From: Pseudomonas sp. IAC-BECa141
GTDB lineage: Bacteria; Pseudomonadota; Gammaproteobacteria; Pseudomonadales; Pseudomonadaceae
Length of the DNA stretch: 64,000 nt
NCBI RefSeq assembly: GCF_020544405.1
Contig: NZ_CP065410.1
Location: 1,674,001 to 1,738,000, forward strand
Direction: 5' to 3'
How positions within the stretch are numbered: the first letter of the stretch is position 1; each line of letters opens with the position of its first letter. Shown piece by piece: positions 43,049-52,504 of this stretch. Under the pieces are notes generated by a model. It was given only the letters and a program-made list of their open reading frames with translations. It was not told where the DNA came from and ran no database searches. Both the position numbers and the translations under genes were made by a program.

Positions 43049-43975
43049 ATGATTGGCATAAAAAGCATTGCGAGCTACGTTCCTGTAGCCGGCGTGGACA
43101 ATTACGCACAAGGTGCAAAATTCGAGAAGGATGAAGAATTCATCCTCGGCAAGATCGGTTCGGCCTTCCTGCCACGTAAAGACGCAGAACAGGAAACGTC
43201 CGATCTGTGCGTTGAAGCGGCCAATGCGCTGTTTGCCAACAACCCTGAGCTGAAACGTGAATCCATCGATGCGCTGATCGTCGTGACCCAGAACGGTGAC
43301 GAAGAAGGCTTGCCGCATACTGCTGCAATCGTGCAGGACAAGCTTGGCCTGCCGACCCATGTCGCGGCGTTCGATATTTCCCTGGGCTGCTCCGGTTACG
43401 TCTACGGCATCTACGCGATCAAGGGCTTCATGGAAGCCGCCGGCCTGAAGAACGGCCTGCTGATCACCGCTGACCCGTATTCGAAGATCGTCGATCCGGA
43501 AGATCGCAACACCACCATGTTGTTCGGCGACGCCGCCACCGCGACCTGGATGGGCGAAGACCCGGTCTGGGCGTTGGGCAAGGCCAAGTTCGGCACCGAC
43601 GGTTCCGGCGCACCGCACCTGAAGGTGACCGATGGCGTGTTCTTCATGAACGGCCGTCAGGTGTTCAACTTCGCGCTGCTCAAAGTCCCGGCGCACCTGC
43701 ACGAACTGCTCGACGATTCCGGTCTGAAGGCCGATGACATCGATGCCTTCTGCATTCACCAGGGCAGTGCGGCGATTGTCGATGCCGTGGCGCGGCGCTT
43801 CGAAGGCGAGCCGGAGAAGTTCATCAAGGACATGGTCGAGACCGGTAACACCGTGTCGTCCAGCGTGCCGTTGCTGCTGGAAAAGCACGTGCTTGATTCC
43901 GACTGGAATCGCATCGCGATCAGTGGTTTCGGTGTCGGACTGTCGTGGGGTTCGGCGATTATCTATCGTCCTTGA
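43049..43975 (+). CDS. FabH-like 3-oxoacyl-ACP synthase III of the glycosylation island
   Basis: A 308-residue ketoacyl-ACP synthase III. The catalytic triad is intact: Cys114 (SLGCSGYVYG), His237 (FCIHQGS) and Asn267 (VETGNTVSSS). It begins MIGIKSIASYVPVAGVDNYA. In P. syringae a similar gene sits between the fgt genes and fliC, and flagellin there carries a 3-hydroxybutyrylated sugar; by analogy this enzyme may supply a short acyl chain for the glycan. The 225-base spacer upstream contains a TGTATTGTAAT element but no clear promoter. ATG 43049 is chosen from FabH alignment; upstream in-frame codons look non-coding. A strong terminator follows. Confidence 0.85.
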   Translation: MIGIKSIASYVPVAGVDNYAQGAKFEKDEEFILGKIGSAFLPRKDAEQETSDLCVEAANALFANNPELKRESIDALIVVTQNGDEEGLPHTAAIVQDKLGLPTHVAAFDISLGCSGYVYGIYAIKGFMEAAGLKNGLLITADPYSKIVDPEDRNTTMLFGDAATATWMGEDPVWALGKAKFGTDGSGAPHLKVTDGVFFMNGRQVFNFALLKVPAHLHELLDDSGLKADDIDAFCIHQGSAAIVDAVARRFEGEPEKFIKDMVETGNTVSSSVPLLLEKHVLDSDWNRIAISGFGVGLSWGSAIIYRP

Positions 43976-44003
43976 ATCCACCAAAAACGACGGATACAAA
44001 AAG

Positions 44004-44038
44004 AGCGTTCAAGGGGTAACCTTGAACGCTATTTTTTT
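44004..44038 (+). terminator. Rho-independent terminator after the ketoacyl synthase gene
   Basis: AGCGTTCAAGG / CCTTGAACGCT, five-base loop, then ATTTTTTT; 28 bases after the stop and just before maf. Confidence 0.92.
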
Positions 44039-44061
44039 GCCTGAAGGGAGCGCGAGGCGCC

Positions 44062-45354
44062 ATGAGCGAGTTTTTCCAGGCCAACGCTGAAGTCATCGAA
44101 CGACGCTGGCCGGCGCTGTTCGCACGATTGCTGAACGAAGACAGTTCGGCGATCGAGGCCGAACTGACGCAAGGGCTGGGCTCGACGCTAAGCATCGGCG
44201 GCATTCAGCTCACCAGTCGTCATGATCGTGTCCGGGAGGCACAGATTCAGGCCGCCAGCCTGCCGGCGGACAAGCCGCAGCTGCACGTCTACGGCACCGG
44301 CCTGGGTGATCTGCCCACGGTGCTGCTGGAGCGCGCCGGGCTTGAGCGACTTTACGTACACATCCTCAATGGCGCGCTGTTTGCTCTGGTGCTGCAACTG
44401 CTCGATCAGCGTGAGTGGCTGCAGGATTCGCGGGTTGAATTGCTCTACGCCGGCGACCTGCCCGACATCTGCACGCCGTTCTTCGCATTGCCTGCCGAAA
44501 TGCTGCTGGCCGATGACTTCAACGCGAAGATTCGTGATCGACTGGTCAGCGAAGTACACCTGAGCTTCAACAACCGTGAATTCGATCCGCAGTCACCGTT
44601 CATTCAACAGCGTCTGCAGGATTGCTTGCCGGTATTGCTCGCTGACGATGATGTGGCGACGTTGTTCGGTACCTGTGCCGGTCGGGAGATTTATGTGATC
44701 GGCACCGGACCGACCCTTGAGCAGCATTTCGAGCGACTGGCCGCGATTCGCGAGCGGGCCGGGCGTCCATTGTTCATCTGTGTCGATACCGCTTATCGCC
44801 CGCTGCGTGAGCACGGGATCGTGCCCGACTACGTGGTGAGCATCGACCAGCGCATCAGCTTCCGGCATTTGCCCTTTGAAGAGTCCGACGGCATCCCGCT
44901 GGTGTATTTGCCGATGAGCGACCCTGAGGTGTTGAGGGCATGGAAGGGCAAGCGCTACGGCGGTTATTCGCTGAGTCCGGTCTATGCGGCGTTGCGTGAG
45001 CAGCACCCAAGAGCGCTGCTGCATGTGGGCGGCAGTGTGATTCATCCGGCGGTGGATCTGGCGGTGAAGATGGGCGCGGCGCGGATCACGCTGTTCGGCG
45101 CCGATTTTGCCTTCCCGATGAACAAGACCCACGCCGGCTGGAGTGACGGTGACCTGGGCCCCTCGGTGAATCAGGCGCGACACTGGGTGCGTGACGGCTT
45201 CGGCGAGCGTGTCAGTACGCAGCTCAATTTTCGCGGTTATCTGTGTGTGCTGGAGCGATACATCGCCAGTCAGCCGCACGTCGAGTTTTTCAACAGTAGC
45301 CGCGCAGGTGCGTTGATTGCCGGGACGCGTTTCAATCAGGAGTTCGTGCAATGA
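44062..45354 (+). CDS. maf: Motility-associated factor (Maf) glycosyltransferase-like protein
   Basis: Maf proteins (DUF115/MAF_flag10 domain) transfer pseudaminic or legionaminic acid to serine or threonine of flagellin. This 430-residue protein has the core domain at about 205-370: REIYVIGTGPTLEQHFERLA, PLFICVDTAYRPLREHGIVP, DYVVSIDQRISFRHL and ARITLFGADFAFPMNKTHAG. Coming after a full CMP-pseudaminate pathway and before fliC, it is the best candidate for the step that puts Pse on flagellin. Ribosome binding site GCGAGGCG. It overlaps the next small gene (ATGA). Confidence 0.88.
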   Translation: MSEFFQANAEVIERRWPALFARLLNEDSSAIEAELTQGLGSTLSIGGIQLTSRHDRVREAQIQAASLPADKPQLHVYGTGLGDLPTVLLERAGLERLYVHILNGALFALVLQLLDQREWLQDSRVELLYAGDLPDICTPFFALPAEMLLADDFNAKIRDRLVSEVHLSFNNREFDPQSPFIQQRLQDCLPVLLADDDVATLFGTCAGREIYVIGTGPTLEQHFERLAAIRERAGRPLFICVDTAYRPLREHGIVPDYVVSIDQRISFRHLPFEESDGIPLVYLPMSDPEVLRAWKGKRYGGYSLSPVYAALREQHPRALLHVGGSVIHPAVDLAVKMGAARITLFGADFAFPMNKTHAGWSDGDLGPSVNQARHWVRDGFGERVSTQLNFRGYLCVLERYIASQPHVEFFNSSRAGALIAGTRFNQEFVQ

Positions 45355-45617
45355 GTGCGCTGCAAGGCTGTATCGACGAATGCCGGCGGTGCGCCGGCCT
45401 GTTTCGCCTGGGGCGCGATGTCGAAGCGGCGCTGGAGATGGTGGATGTATTCGAAGGTGCACAGCAATTGCTGGTGTCCGCTTCGCCGGATATCCAGCAG
45501 TCGTGGGCGCAAGTGCTCACGCGAATGCTCGAATGTCAGGAGTGCCAGGACTGGCTCGGGCTCGCCGATTTCATGGAGTACGAATTGATCGGGTTGCTGG
45601 AAAATTCTGCGGCTTGA
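45351..45617 (+). CDS. Small cysteine-containing protein between maf and fliC
   Basis: 88 residues, start ATG 45351 overlapping the maf stop. Sequence begins MSALQGCIDECRRCAGLF and continues with predicted amphipathic helices; cysteines occur as C-x3-C-x2-C near the N-terminus and C-x2-C (CQECQDW) at about residue 62. No membrane segment or signal peptide. I do not recognise a named family. Coupling to maf suggests a partner, chaperone or regulator of glycosylation or flagellin, but this is only context. Confidence 0.65.
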   Translation: MSALQGCIDECRRCAGLFRLGRDVEAALEMVDVFEGAQQLLVSASPDIQQSWAQVLTRMLECQECQDWLGLADFMEYELIGLLENSAA

Positions 45618-45753
45618 GAAAAGCCGACAGCACTGGCCCGCAGGTTTGCGCCACGGACGGTTTTATGACGTCATTTTTTCGAAGGTAAAGTGCTGCTAAG
45701 TCTTTGTTTTCTTGGGGGTGGCAGGTTGATGGCAAATTTTTTCAAAAAAGCCC

Positions 45754-45780
45754 TCAAGCAACCTGCAAACCCGACGATAA
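45754..45780 (+). promoter_or_regulatory. Sigma28 (FliA) promoter of fliC
   Basis: TCAAGCAA, 11 bases, GACGATAA: close to the consensus TAAAGTTT-N11-GCCGATAA. It lies 80 bases before the fliC ATG and fits FliA control of flagellin in pseudomonads. Confidence 0.8.
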
Positions 45781-45860
45781 CTATTACGAAGGTTCTCTAG
45801 GCCATACCCGGCGGTTGCCAGGGCCGGAAGCCGCAGTACCCAACCAACGAGGAATTCGTC

Positions 45861-46721
45861 ATGGCTTTAACAGTAAACACCAACACCACGTCGTTGAACG
45901 TTCAGAAAAACCTGAACCGCGCTTCCGACGCTCTGTCGACTTCGATGCAGCGCCTGTCTTCCGGCCTGAAAATCAACAGCGCTAAAGACGACGCCGCTGG
46001 CCTGCAGATCTCCAACCGTATGTCTTCCCAGATCCGCGGTAACACCCAGGCAATCCAGAACGCCAACGACGGTATCTCCGTTGCCCAGACCGCTGAAGGC
46101 GCTCTGCAAGCTTCGACCGACATTCTGCAGCGTATGCGTGAACTGGCTGTTAAAGCACGTAACGGTACCAACGGTACTGCTGACCAGACCGCTACCAACG
46201 CTGAATTCGCTCAGATGTCTGACGAAATCACCCGTATCTCGGCCGCTACCAACCTGAACGGCAAAAACCTGCTGGACGGTTCGGCTGGTACTGTGACTCT
46301 GCAAGTGGGTGCAAACACCGGTTCGGCTAACCACATCGACCTGGTACTGAGCTCCAAGTTCGACGCCGTCAGCCTGTCCGTAGGTAGCGGTACTGTAGTT
46401 CTGACCGGTACTTCGGGTACTGGTGCTGGTTCTGCTGCGCAGAACATCGACAACGCGATCACTGCAATCGACGCCGCTATCGCTGCAATCGGTGCAACTC
46501 GTGCCAGCCTGGGTGCTTCGCAAAACCGCCTGACCAGCACCATCCAGAACTTGCAGAACATCACCGAGAACACCACTGCTGCACAAGGTCGCGTACAAGA
46601 TACCGACTTCGCCGCAGAGACTGCTAACCTGACCAAGCAGCAAACCCTGCAACAGGCTTCGACCTCTGTTCTGGCCCAAGCCAACCAACTGCCTTCCGCT
46701 GTACTGAAGCTGCTTCAGTAA
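45861..46721 (+). CDS. fliC: Flagellin FliC
   Basis: The filament subunit, 286 residues, one of the short Pseudomonas flagellins. Conserved D0/D1 blocks: ALTVNTNTTSLNVQKNL, ALSTSMQRLSSGLKINSAKD, DDAAGLQISNRMSSQIRG at the N-terminus, and GRVQDTDFAAETANLTKQQ with the C-terminal ASTSVLAQANQLPSAVLKLL. The variable centre, about residues 145-205, is small and Ser/Thr/Gly-rich (SLSVGSGTVVLTGTSGTGAG), giving candidate O-glycosylation sites for the island upstream. Codon choice is more T-ending than its neighbours, typical of very highly expressed genes. Ribosome binding site GAGGAATT. Confidence 0.97.
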   Translation: MALTVNTNTTSLNVQKNLNRASDALSTSMQRLSSGLKINSAKDDAAGLQISNRMSSQIRGNTQAIQNANDGISVAQTAEGALQASTDILQRMRELAVKARNGTNGTADQTATNAEFAQMSDEITRISAATNLNGKNLLDGSAGTVTLQVGANTGSANHIDLVLSSKFDAVSLSVGSGTVVLTGTSGTGAGSAAQNIDNAITAIDAAIAAIGATRASLGASQNRLTSTIQNLQNITENTTAAQGRVQDTDFAAETANLTKQQTLQQASTSVLAQANQLPSAVLKLLQ

Positions 46722-46737
46722 TTTCGGAATGAGTTTT

Positions 46738-46773
46738 AGCGGGGGAGTGCGCTTGCGTGCTCTCTCGCTTTTT
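46738..46773 (+). terminator. Rho-independent terminator after fliC
   Basis: Long hairpin (AGCGGGGGAGTGC / GTGCTCTCTCGCT with several G-U pairs) followed by TTTTT. A GG-N10-GC pair at 46743-46756 also happens to fit sigma54 spacing, but the hairpin explains the sequence better. Confidence 0.75.
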
Positions 46774-46792
46774 ACGTTATGAGGTGATGAGC

Positions 46793-47149
46793 ATGGACAT
46801 GAGCGTCAAGCTTAACGTGTCTTATCCGGCTCCCAAGCCAGCCAATACCGTTGCTGACAAGCCGGTGGAAACGAAGCCTCAGACCGTTGAAGCGGTTCCT
46901 GCCTCGAAAAAGAGCCAGGAAGCCGATGAAAACAAGCTGAAGCTGGCGGTGCAGGAGATCGAGAAGTTCGTTCAGTCGATCAAGCGCAATCTGGAGTTCT
47001 CGATCGATGAGCATTCCGGGAAGGTCATCGTCAAGGTGATCGCAAGCGAGACGGGCGAGGTCGTACGACAGATCCCTTCCGCAGAAGCCCTGAAGCTGGC
47101 AGACAGCCTCGCCAACGCAAGTCACGTGTTGTTCGACGCCAAAGTCTGA
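46793..47149 (+). CDS. flaG: FlaG-family flagellar protein
   Basis: FlaG is linked to filament length control. The 118-residue protein has a variable Lys/Pro-rich N-terminal half and the conserved C-terminal half: LKLAVQEIEKFVQSIKRNLEFSID, HSGKVIVKVIASETGEVVRQIP and the end EALKLADSLANASHVLFDAKV. ATG 46793 is seven bases after GAGGT; the earlier ATG at 46787 would be too close to that site. First gene after fliC. Confidence 0.9.
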   Translation: MDMSVKLNVSYPAPKPANTVADKPVETKPQTVEAVPASKKSQEADENKLKLAVQEIEKFVQSIKRNLEFSIDEHSGKVIVKVIASETGEVVRQIPSAEALKLADSLANASHVLFDAKV

Positions 47150-47230
47150 TAACTGGCATGAATAGTGTTTGAAGTTCTTTAGGCGCCGGCAAGGGTCAAA
47201 AGACTGGCAACAACCCCAAGGGAGATGCAC

Positions 47231-48694
47231 ATGGCAAGTCCAATTTTACCGGGTTCGGGCCTGGGCTCCGGCCTGGACATCGGTGCAATCGTTACTGCGC
47301 TGGTCAATGCCGACAAGTCGCCGAAGCAGACGCAGATCGATAATGCGACTAAAACCAACACGCTGAAGATTTCCGGTATCGGCACGTTGAAGAGTGCGCT
47401 GACCGCATTCCAGACCGCGATGACCAATCTGGGCAGCAAGACCAATCCAGCGTTTGCCGGTTACACGGCAACTTCGGGCACTCCGGCCGTTCTGGGGGTT
47501 TCTGCGGATAACACCGCCGTCTCGGGTACTTACAGTGTTGTTGTGAATAATCTGGCTACCGGCTCGAAAATAGCCAGTGCATCCTTTGCCGGCGGTGCTG
47601 CCAGTGCCATTCCGAGTGGTACCCTGAAAATCACTCAGAATGGCACTGATTACAATGTCACGATCCCGGCCAATGCCACCTTGCAGAGTACCCGGGATGC
47701 GATTAACTCGGCTCAGGCCGTCAACGGTATTTCCGCCAACATTGTGACCGACAGCTCGGGTGCTTCGCGCCTGGTGATCAGTTCGAGCAAGACTGGCGCC
47801 GGCTCCGACATGAAAGTCAGCGGCATTGCCGGCCTGGAAATCGACGGTACCCAGTCGATGGGCTCCAACCCGGCCGCCGGTGACTCCGGCGCGGTCAATG
47901 GCCTCGCCAAGGATGCGTCGCTGACCATTGATGGTCTGGCGGTGACCAGCAAGAGCAACACGGTTACCGGTGCTATCAGCGGTCTGACGATGAACCTGGT
48001 AACGGCCAGCCCGGGTACGCCACCGACACCTGTCACGGTGACTGTCGACGGTAATACCAAAGGTTTGCAGACGTCGGTTCAGGCGTTCGTCGATGCCTAC
48101 AACACCTTGAAAAACACCATCGACACCTTGTCCAAGGCGACCCCGGACGAAGATGGCAAGCTGACCGTTCAGGCGGCGTTCACCGGTGACTCCCTGGCGC
48201 GCTCGCTGGTTGCCGATATCCGTGGGCAAATTACCGCCCCGAGTGCAACCGCTGGCAGCCCGATAGCCTATCTGTCGCAGTTGGGGGTCATGACCGACCG
48301 CAATACCGGTAACCTGACGTTCGACACGACTGCATTCAACAAGGCCATGGCTACTCCGGGCATGAGCGGCAAGGTCCAGGAGATGTTCACTGGCACCAAC
48401 GACACCAATGGTCTGTTGGCGCGCATGAGCAAGGCCGTGGATCCTTACCTCAAGGCTTCGGCCGATGGCAAGACCACCACCGGCCTGCTGGATCAGCGCC
48501 TGACTATCCTGAACAACAACACACGTAACCTCACTTCCCAGCAACTGGCGCTGGATCTGCGTGTGGCCAACCTGACCAAGACGTTGACTGCCAAGTACAA
48601 CGCCATGGACTTGCTGGTAGGGCAAATGAAGGCTACGGCGAGCAACATCACGTCGTTCTTCAGCTCGCTGAATGCTCAGCAATCCGCGAAGTAA
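47231..48694 (+). CDS. fliD: Flagellar filament cap protein FliD
   Basis: FliD (HAP2) caps the filament and lets flagellin fold in; in pseudomonads it also binds mucin. 487 residues, beginning ASPILPGSGLGSGLDIGAIV, with the FliD N domain to about 100 and the C-terminal axial domain (TRNLTSQQLALDLRVANLTK, MDLLVGQMKATASNITSFFS). ATG 47231 lies seven bases after AAGGGAG. The terminator downstream isolates it from fliS. Confidence 0.96.
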   Translation: MASPILPGSGLGSGLDIGAIVTALVNADKSPKQTQIDNATKTNTLKISGIGTLKSALTAFQTAMTNLGSKTNPAFAGYTATSGTPAVLGVSADNTAVSGTYSVVVNNLATGSKIASASFAGGAASAIPSGTLKITQNGTDYNVTIPANATLQSTRDAINSAQAVNGISANIVTDSSGASRLVISSSKTGAGSDMKVSGIAGLEIDGTQSMGSNPAAGDSGAVNGLAKDASLTIDGLAVTSKSNTVTGAISGLTMNLVTASPGTPPTPVTVTVDGNTKGLQTSVQAFVDAYNTLKNTIDTLSKATPDEDGKLTVQAAFTGDSLARSLVADIRGQITAPSATAGSPIAYLSQLGVMTDRNTGNLTFDTTAFNKAMATPGMSGKVQEMFTGTNDTNGLLARMSKAVDPYLKASADGKTTTGLLDQRLTILNNNTRNLTSQQLALDLRVANLTKTLTAKYNAMDLLVGQMKATASNITSFFSSLNAQQSAK

Positions 48695-48708
48695 TATGCA
48701 AGAGCGAC

Positions 48709-48747
48709 AAAAACCCGGCTACGCTTTCGAGCGTGCGCCGGGTTTTT
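48709..48747 (+). terminator. Rho-independent terminator after fliD
   Basis: AAAAACCCGGC with an inner ACGCT / AGCGT dyad and GCCGGGTTTTT: a near-perfect stem with T-run, 15 bases after the stop. Confidence 0.9.
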
Positions 48748-48758
48748 GTCTTATGGTC

Positions 48759-48785
48759 TAAAGTTTTTCGACTCGCTGGCGATAC
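48759..48785 (+). promoter_or_regulatory. Sigma28 (FliA) promoter of fliS
   Basis: TAAAGTTT, 11 bases, GGCGATAC: perfect -35 box and a 6-of-8 -10 box at the canonical spacing, 39 bases before the fliS start. With the terminator just upstream, fliS and the next gene seem to be a FliA-driven unit. Confidence 0.75.
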
Positions 48786-48823
48786 ACTGTTCATACGAGT
48801 CATTGTGGCAAATGAGGTAGAAC

Positions 48824-49222
48824 ATGAATCCGATGTTAGCCCTTCGGCAATACCAGAAAGTAGGTGCGCAGGCTCAGACGTCCGAAGCCAGCCCTCATCG
48901 CCTGGTGCAAATGCTGATGGAAGGCGGCCTGGACCGTATCGCCCAGGCCAAGGGTGCGATCGAGCGCAAGGATATTCCTGCCAAGTGCACGTCGATCAGC
49001 AAGGCCATTGGCATCGTCAGCGGCCTGCGTGAAGGCCTGGATCTGGAAAATTGCGCGGATACGCTGGCAGATCTGGATGGTCTTTACATCTACATGATGA
49101 AGCGTCTCGCCGAGGCGAACATCAGCAGCGACCCGCGTATTCTGGACGAGGTTGCCGGCTTGTTGAGCACGGTAAAAGAAGGCTGGGACGCCATTGCTCC
49201 TACGCCTGCTCCTCAGTTTTAA
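48824..49222 (+). CDS. fliS: Flagellin export chaperone FliS
   Basis: FliS holds cytosolic flagellin unfolded before export. 132 residues; family pattern YQKVGAQAQTSEASPHRLVQMLMEGGLDRI near the start (core PHRLVQMLMEGGLDRIAQAK), then GLREGLDLENCADTLADLDGLYIYM. Ribosome binding site GAGGTAG. It overlaps no gene and is followed in 10 bases by the FliT-like gene. Confidence 0.94.
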   Translation: MNPMLALRQYQKVGAQAQTSEASPHRLVQMLMEGGLDRIAQAKGAIERKDIPAKCTSISKAIGIVSGLREGLDLENCADTLADLDGLYIYMMKRLAEANISSDPRILDEVAGLLSTVKEGWDAIAPTPAPQF

Positions 49223-49232
49223 GGAGATCATC

Positions 49233-49529
49233 ATGAGTCTTGTATTGCAGCGAATCGAAGAAACCCGAGTGGCGTTGGTCGGTGCCCTGGCCGAGCGCAA
49301 CTGGGAGGCGATCGGTCAACTGGATCTCGATTGCCGTTCCTGCATGGAAGATGTCATGAGTGAGGCGTCTCTTGATGAGGTAGCGCTGCGGGACAATCTT
49401 GAGGAGTTGCTGCACGTTTACAAGCAGCTGCTTGAAGTCGCCATGGGTGAGCGTCAGGCGATAGTCGACGAGATGTCGCAGATCACCCAAGCGCAGAATG
49501 CGGCAAAGGTTTACCATCTGTTTGGTTAA
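49233..49529 (+). CDS. fliT: FliT/FliS'-like flagellar chaperone
   Basis: 98 residues, helical, acidic, starting MSLVLQRIEETRVALVGALA after AAGGAGAT. In P. aeruginosa the gene after fliS is called fliS' or fleP; size and position match, and the fold is probably that of FliT, the FliD chaperone. Recognition rests mostly on context. Confidence 0.7.
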   Translation: MSLVLQRIEETRVALVGALAERNWEAIGQLDLDCRSCMEDVMSEASLDEVALRDNLEELLHVYKQLLEVAMGERQAIVDEMSQITQAQNAAKVYHLFG

Positions 49530-49566
49530 TTAACCCTCAGTTAATCCAGACATGTGCGCCATAAAT

Positions 49567-49595
49567 TTGACTGTGCACGGTTTTTTGACTTAACT
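49567..49595 (+). promoter_or_regulatory. Possible sigma70 promoter of fleQ
   Basis: TTGACT (-35), 17 bases, TTAACT (-10), 107 bases before fleQ. FleQ is the top regulator and should be sigma70-driven, which agrees; the -10 box is weak. Confidence 0.45.
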
Positions 49596-49701
49596 AGTGG
49601 CTGTTTTCAGATTTCAGGCGTCTACAGGCACAAGGTGTCCTGCAAGCGTCTCGCTTGCCCCTCATTTTGGGCATTGAGTTGACTAGGGAAGTTGCTATTG
49701 C

Positions 49702-51177
<1,476 letters not shown>

Positions 51178-51217
51178 CGCCTGTTTTTCAACTGCTTCAT
51201 TTATAGGCGGTTTTTTT

Positions 51218-51234
51218 TAGGCACGGGTATTGCT
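51218..51234 (+). promoter_or_regulatory. Sigma54 promoter of fleSR
   Basis: TAGGCACGGGTATTGCT: GG at 51220-51221 and GC at 51232-51233 with 10 bases between, close to TGGCACG-N4-TTGCT. It lies 54 bases before fleS, fitting FleQ/RpoN control. Confidence 0.85.
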
Positions 51235-51287
51235 ACATCCCTCGCAACGTTCCGTTTAACTGACGGTCAGCCAAGCGAGAGAGCACA

Positions 51288-52499
51288 ATGCCCCAAGCCT
51301 CCCAGATGTCTTCTGTCCCCGAGTCCTCGGGGCAACTGCCGTCCGTAGAGCAGGCGAGCCGCCAAGGGCTTGAGCAGGCATTCGCCCTGTTCAATCAAAT
51401 GTCCAGCCAGCTGACCGACTCCTACAGCATGCTCGAAGCCCGGGTTACCGAGCTCAAGGGTGAGCTGGCCGTAGTCAGCGCCCAGCGCATGCAGGAACTG
51501 GCGGAAAAAGAACGGCTGGCCAACCGTCTGCAAAACCTTCTCGATCTGTTGCCCGGTGGCGTCATCGTCATCGACGGTCACGGCATCGTGTGCGAGGCCA
51601 ATCCCGCCGCCATAGAATTGCTTGGCCTGCCGCTGGAAGGCGAGTTGTGGCGCCATGTCATCGCCCGTTGCTTCGCGCCCCGTGAAGATGACGGCCACGA
51701 AATTTCCTTGAAAAACGGTCGACGCCTGTCGATTGCCACCCGCTCGCTGGATGCCGAGCCGGGGCAGTTGGTGCTGCTCAACGACCTGACTGAAACCCGT
51801 CACTTGCAGGATCAGTTGGCCCGCCACGAGCGACTGTCGTCCCTGGGGCGGATGGTCGCGTCGCTGGCTCATCAGATTCGCACGCCGTTGTCCGCCGCAT
51901 TGTTATACGCCAGTCATTTGACCGAGCAGCAATTGCCGGTCGCCACCCAGCAGCGTTTCGCCGGGCGCCTCAAGGAGCGCCTGCACGAGCTGGAGCATCA
52001 GGTGCGCGACATGTTGGTGTTCGCTCGCGGTGAGCTGCCGCTGACCGATCGCGTCACGCCCGGCGCCTTGATGCAGTCGTTACAGGCTGCGGCGCTGACC
52101 CATGTGCAGGATCTGCCGATTCGCTGGCAGTGCGACAGCCACGCCGGCGAGTTGCTGTGCAACCGCGACACGCTGGTCGGGGCGTTACTCAATCTGATTG
52201 AAAACGCGATTCAGGCGAGTGCCGGCGAGGTGCGTCTGAAGGTGCATTGCTATACCCGCGACAACACCTTGCGCCTGTGTGTGAGTGACAGCGGCAGCGG
52301 TATCGATGCGGCAGTGCTGGCGCGGTTGGGCGAGCCCTTTTTCACCACCAAAGTCACCGGCACCGGCCTGGGCCTGACCGTGGTCAAGGCCGTGGCGCGT
52401 GCGCATCAGGGAGAATTGCAGCTGCGTTCGCGGGTCGGGCGCGGTACGTGCGCGCAGGTCATCCTGCCGTTGTTTTCTGCTGTACAGGGAGCTGAGTGA
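51288..52499 (+). CDS. fleS: Flagellar sensor histidine kinase FleS
   Basis: Cytosolic kinase that phosphorylates FleR at mid-cascade. 403 residues: a PAS domain at about 80-170, HisKA with phospho-acceptor His195 (ASLAHQIRTPLSAAL), and HATPase motifs NLIENAIQAS, DSGSGIDAAVL and TTKVTGTGLGLTVVK. There are no membrane segments, as in P. aeruginosa FleS. Overlaps the GTG/ATG region of fleR by four bases if the GTG is used. Confidence 0.95.
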   Translation: MPQASQMSSVPESSGQLPSVEQASRQGLEQAFALFNQMSSQLTDSYSMLEARVTELKGELAVVSAQRMQELAEKERLANRLQNLLDLLPGGVIVIDGHGIVCEANPAAIELLGLPLEGELWRHVIARCFAPREDDGHEISLKNGRRLSIATRSLDAEPGQLVLLNDLTETRHLQDQLARHERLSSLGRMVASLAHQIRTPLSAALLYASHLTEQQLPVATQQRFAGRLKERLHELEHQVRDMLVFARGELPLTDRVTPGALMQSLQAAALTHVQDLPIRWQCDSHAGELLCNRDTLVGALLNLIENAIQASAGEVRLKVHCYTRDNTLRLCVSDSGSGIDAAVLARLGEPFFTTKVTGTGLGLTVVKAVARAHQGELQLRSRVGRGTCAQVILPLFSAVQGAE

Positions 52500-52504
52500 A
52501 GGTC

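Noticed and set aside
46738..46760. GG-N10-GC pair that could be a sigma54 promoter of flaG
   Set aside because: Lacks the TGGC and is explained by the fliC terminator hairpin.
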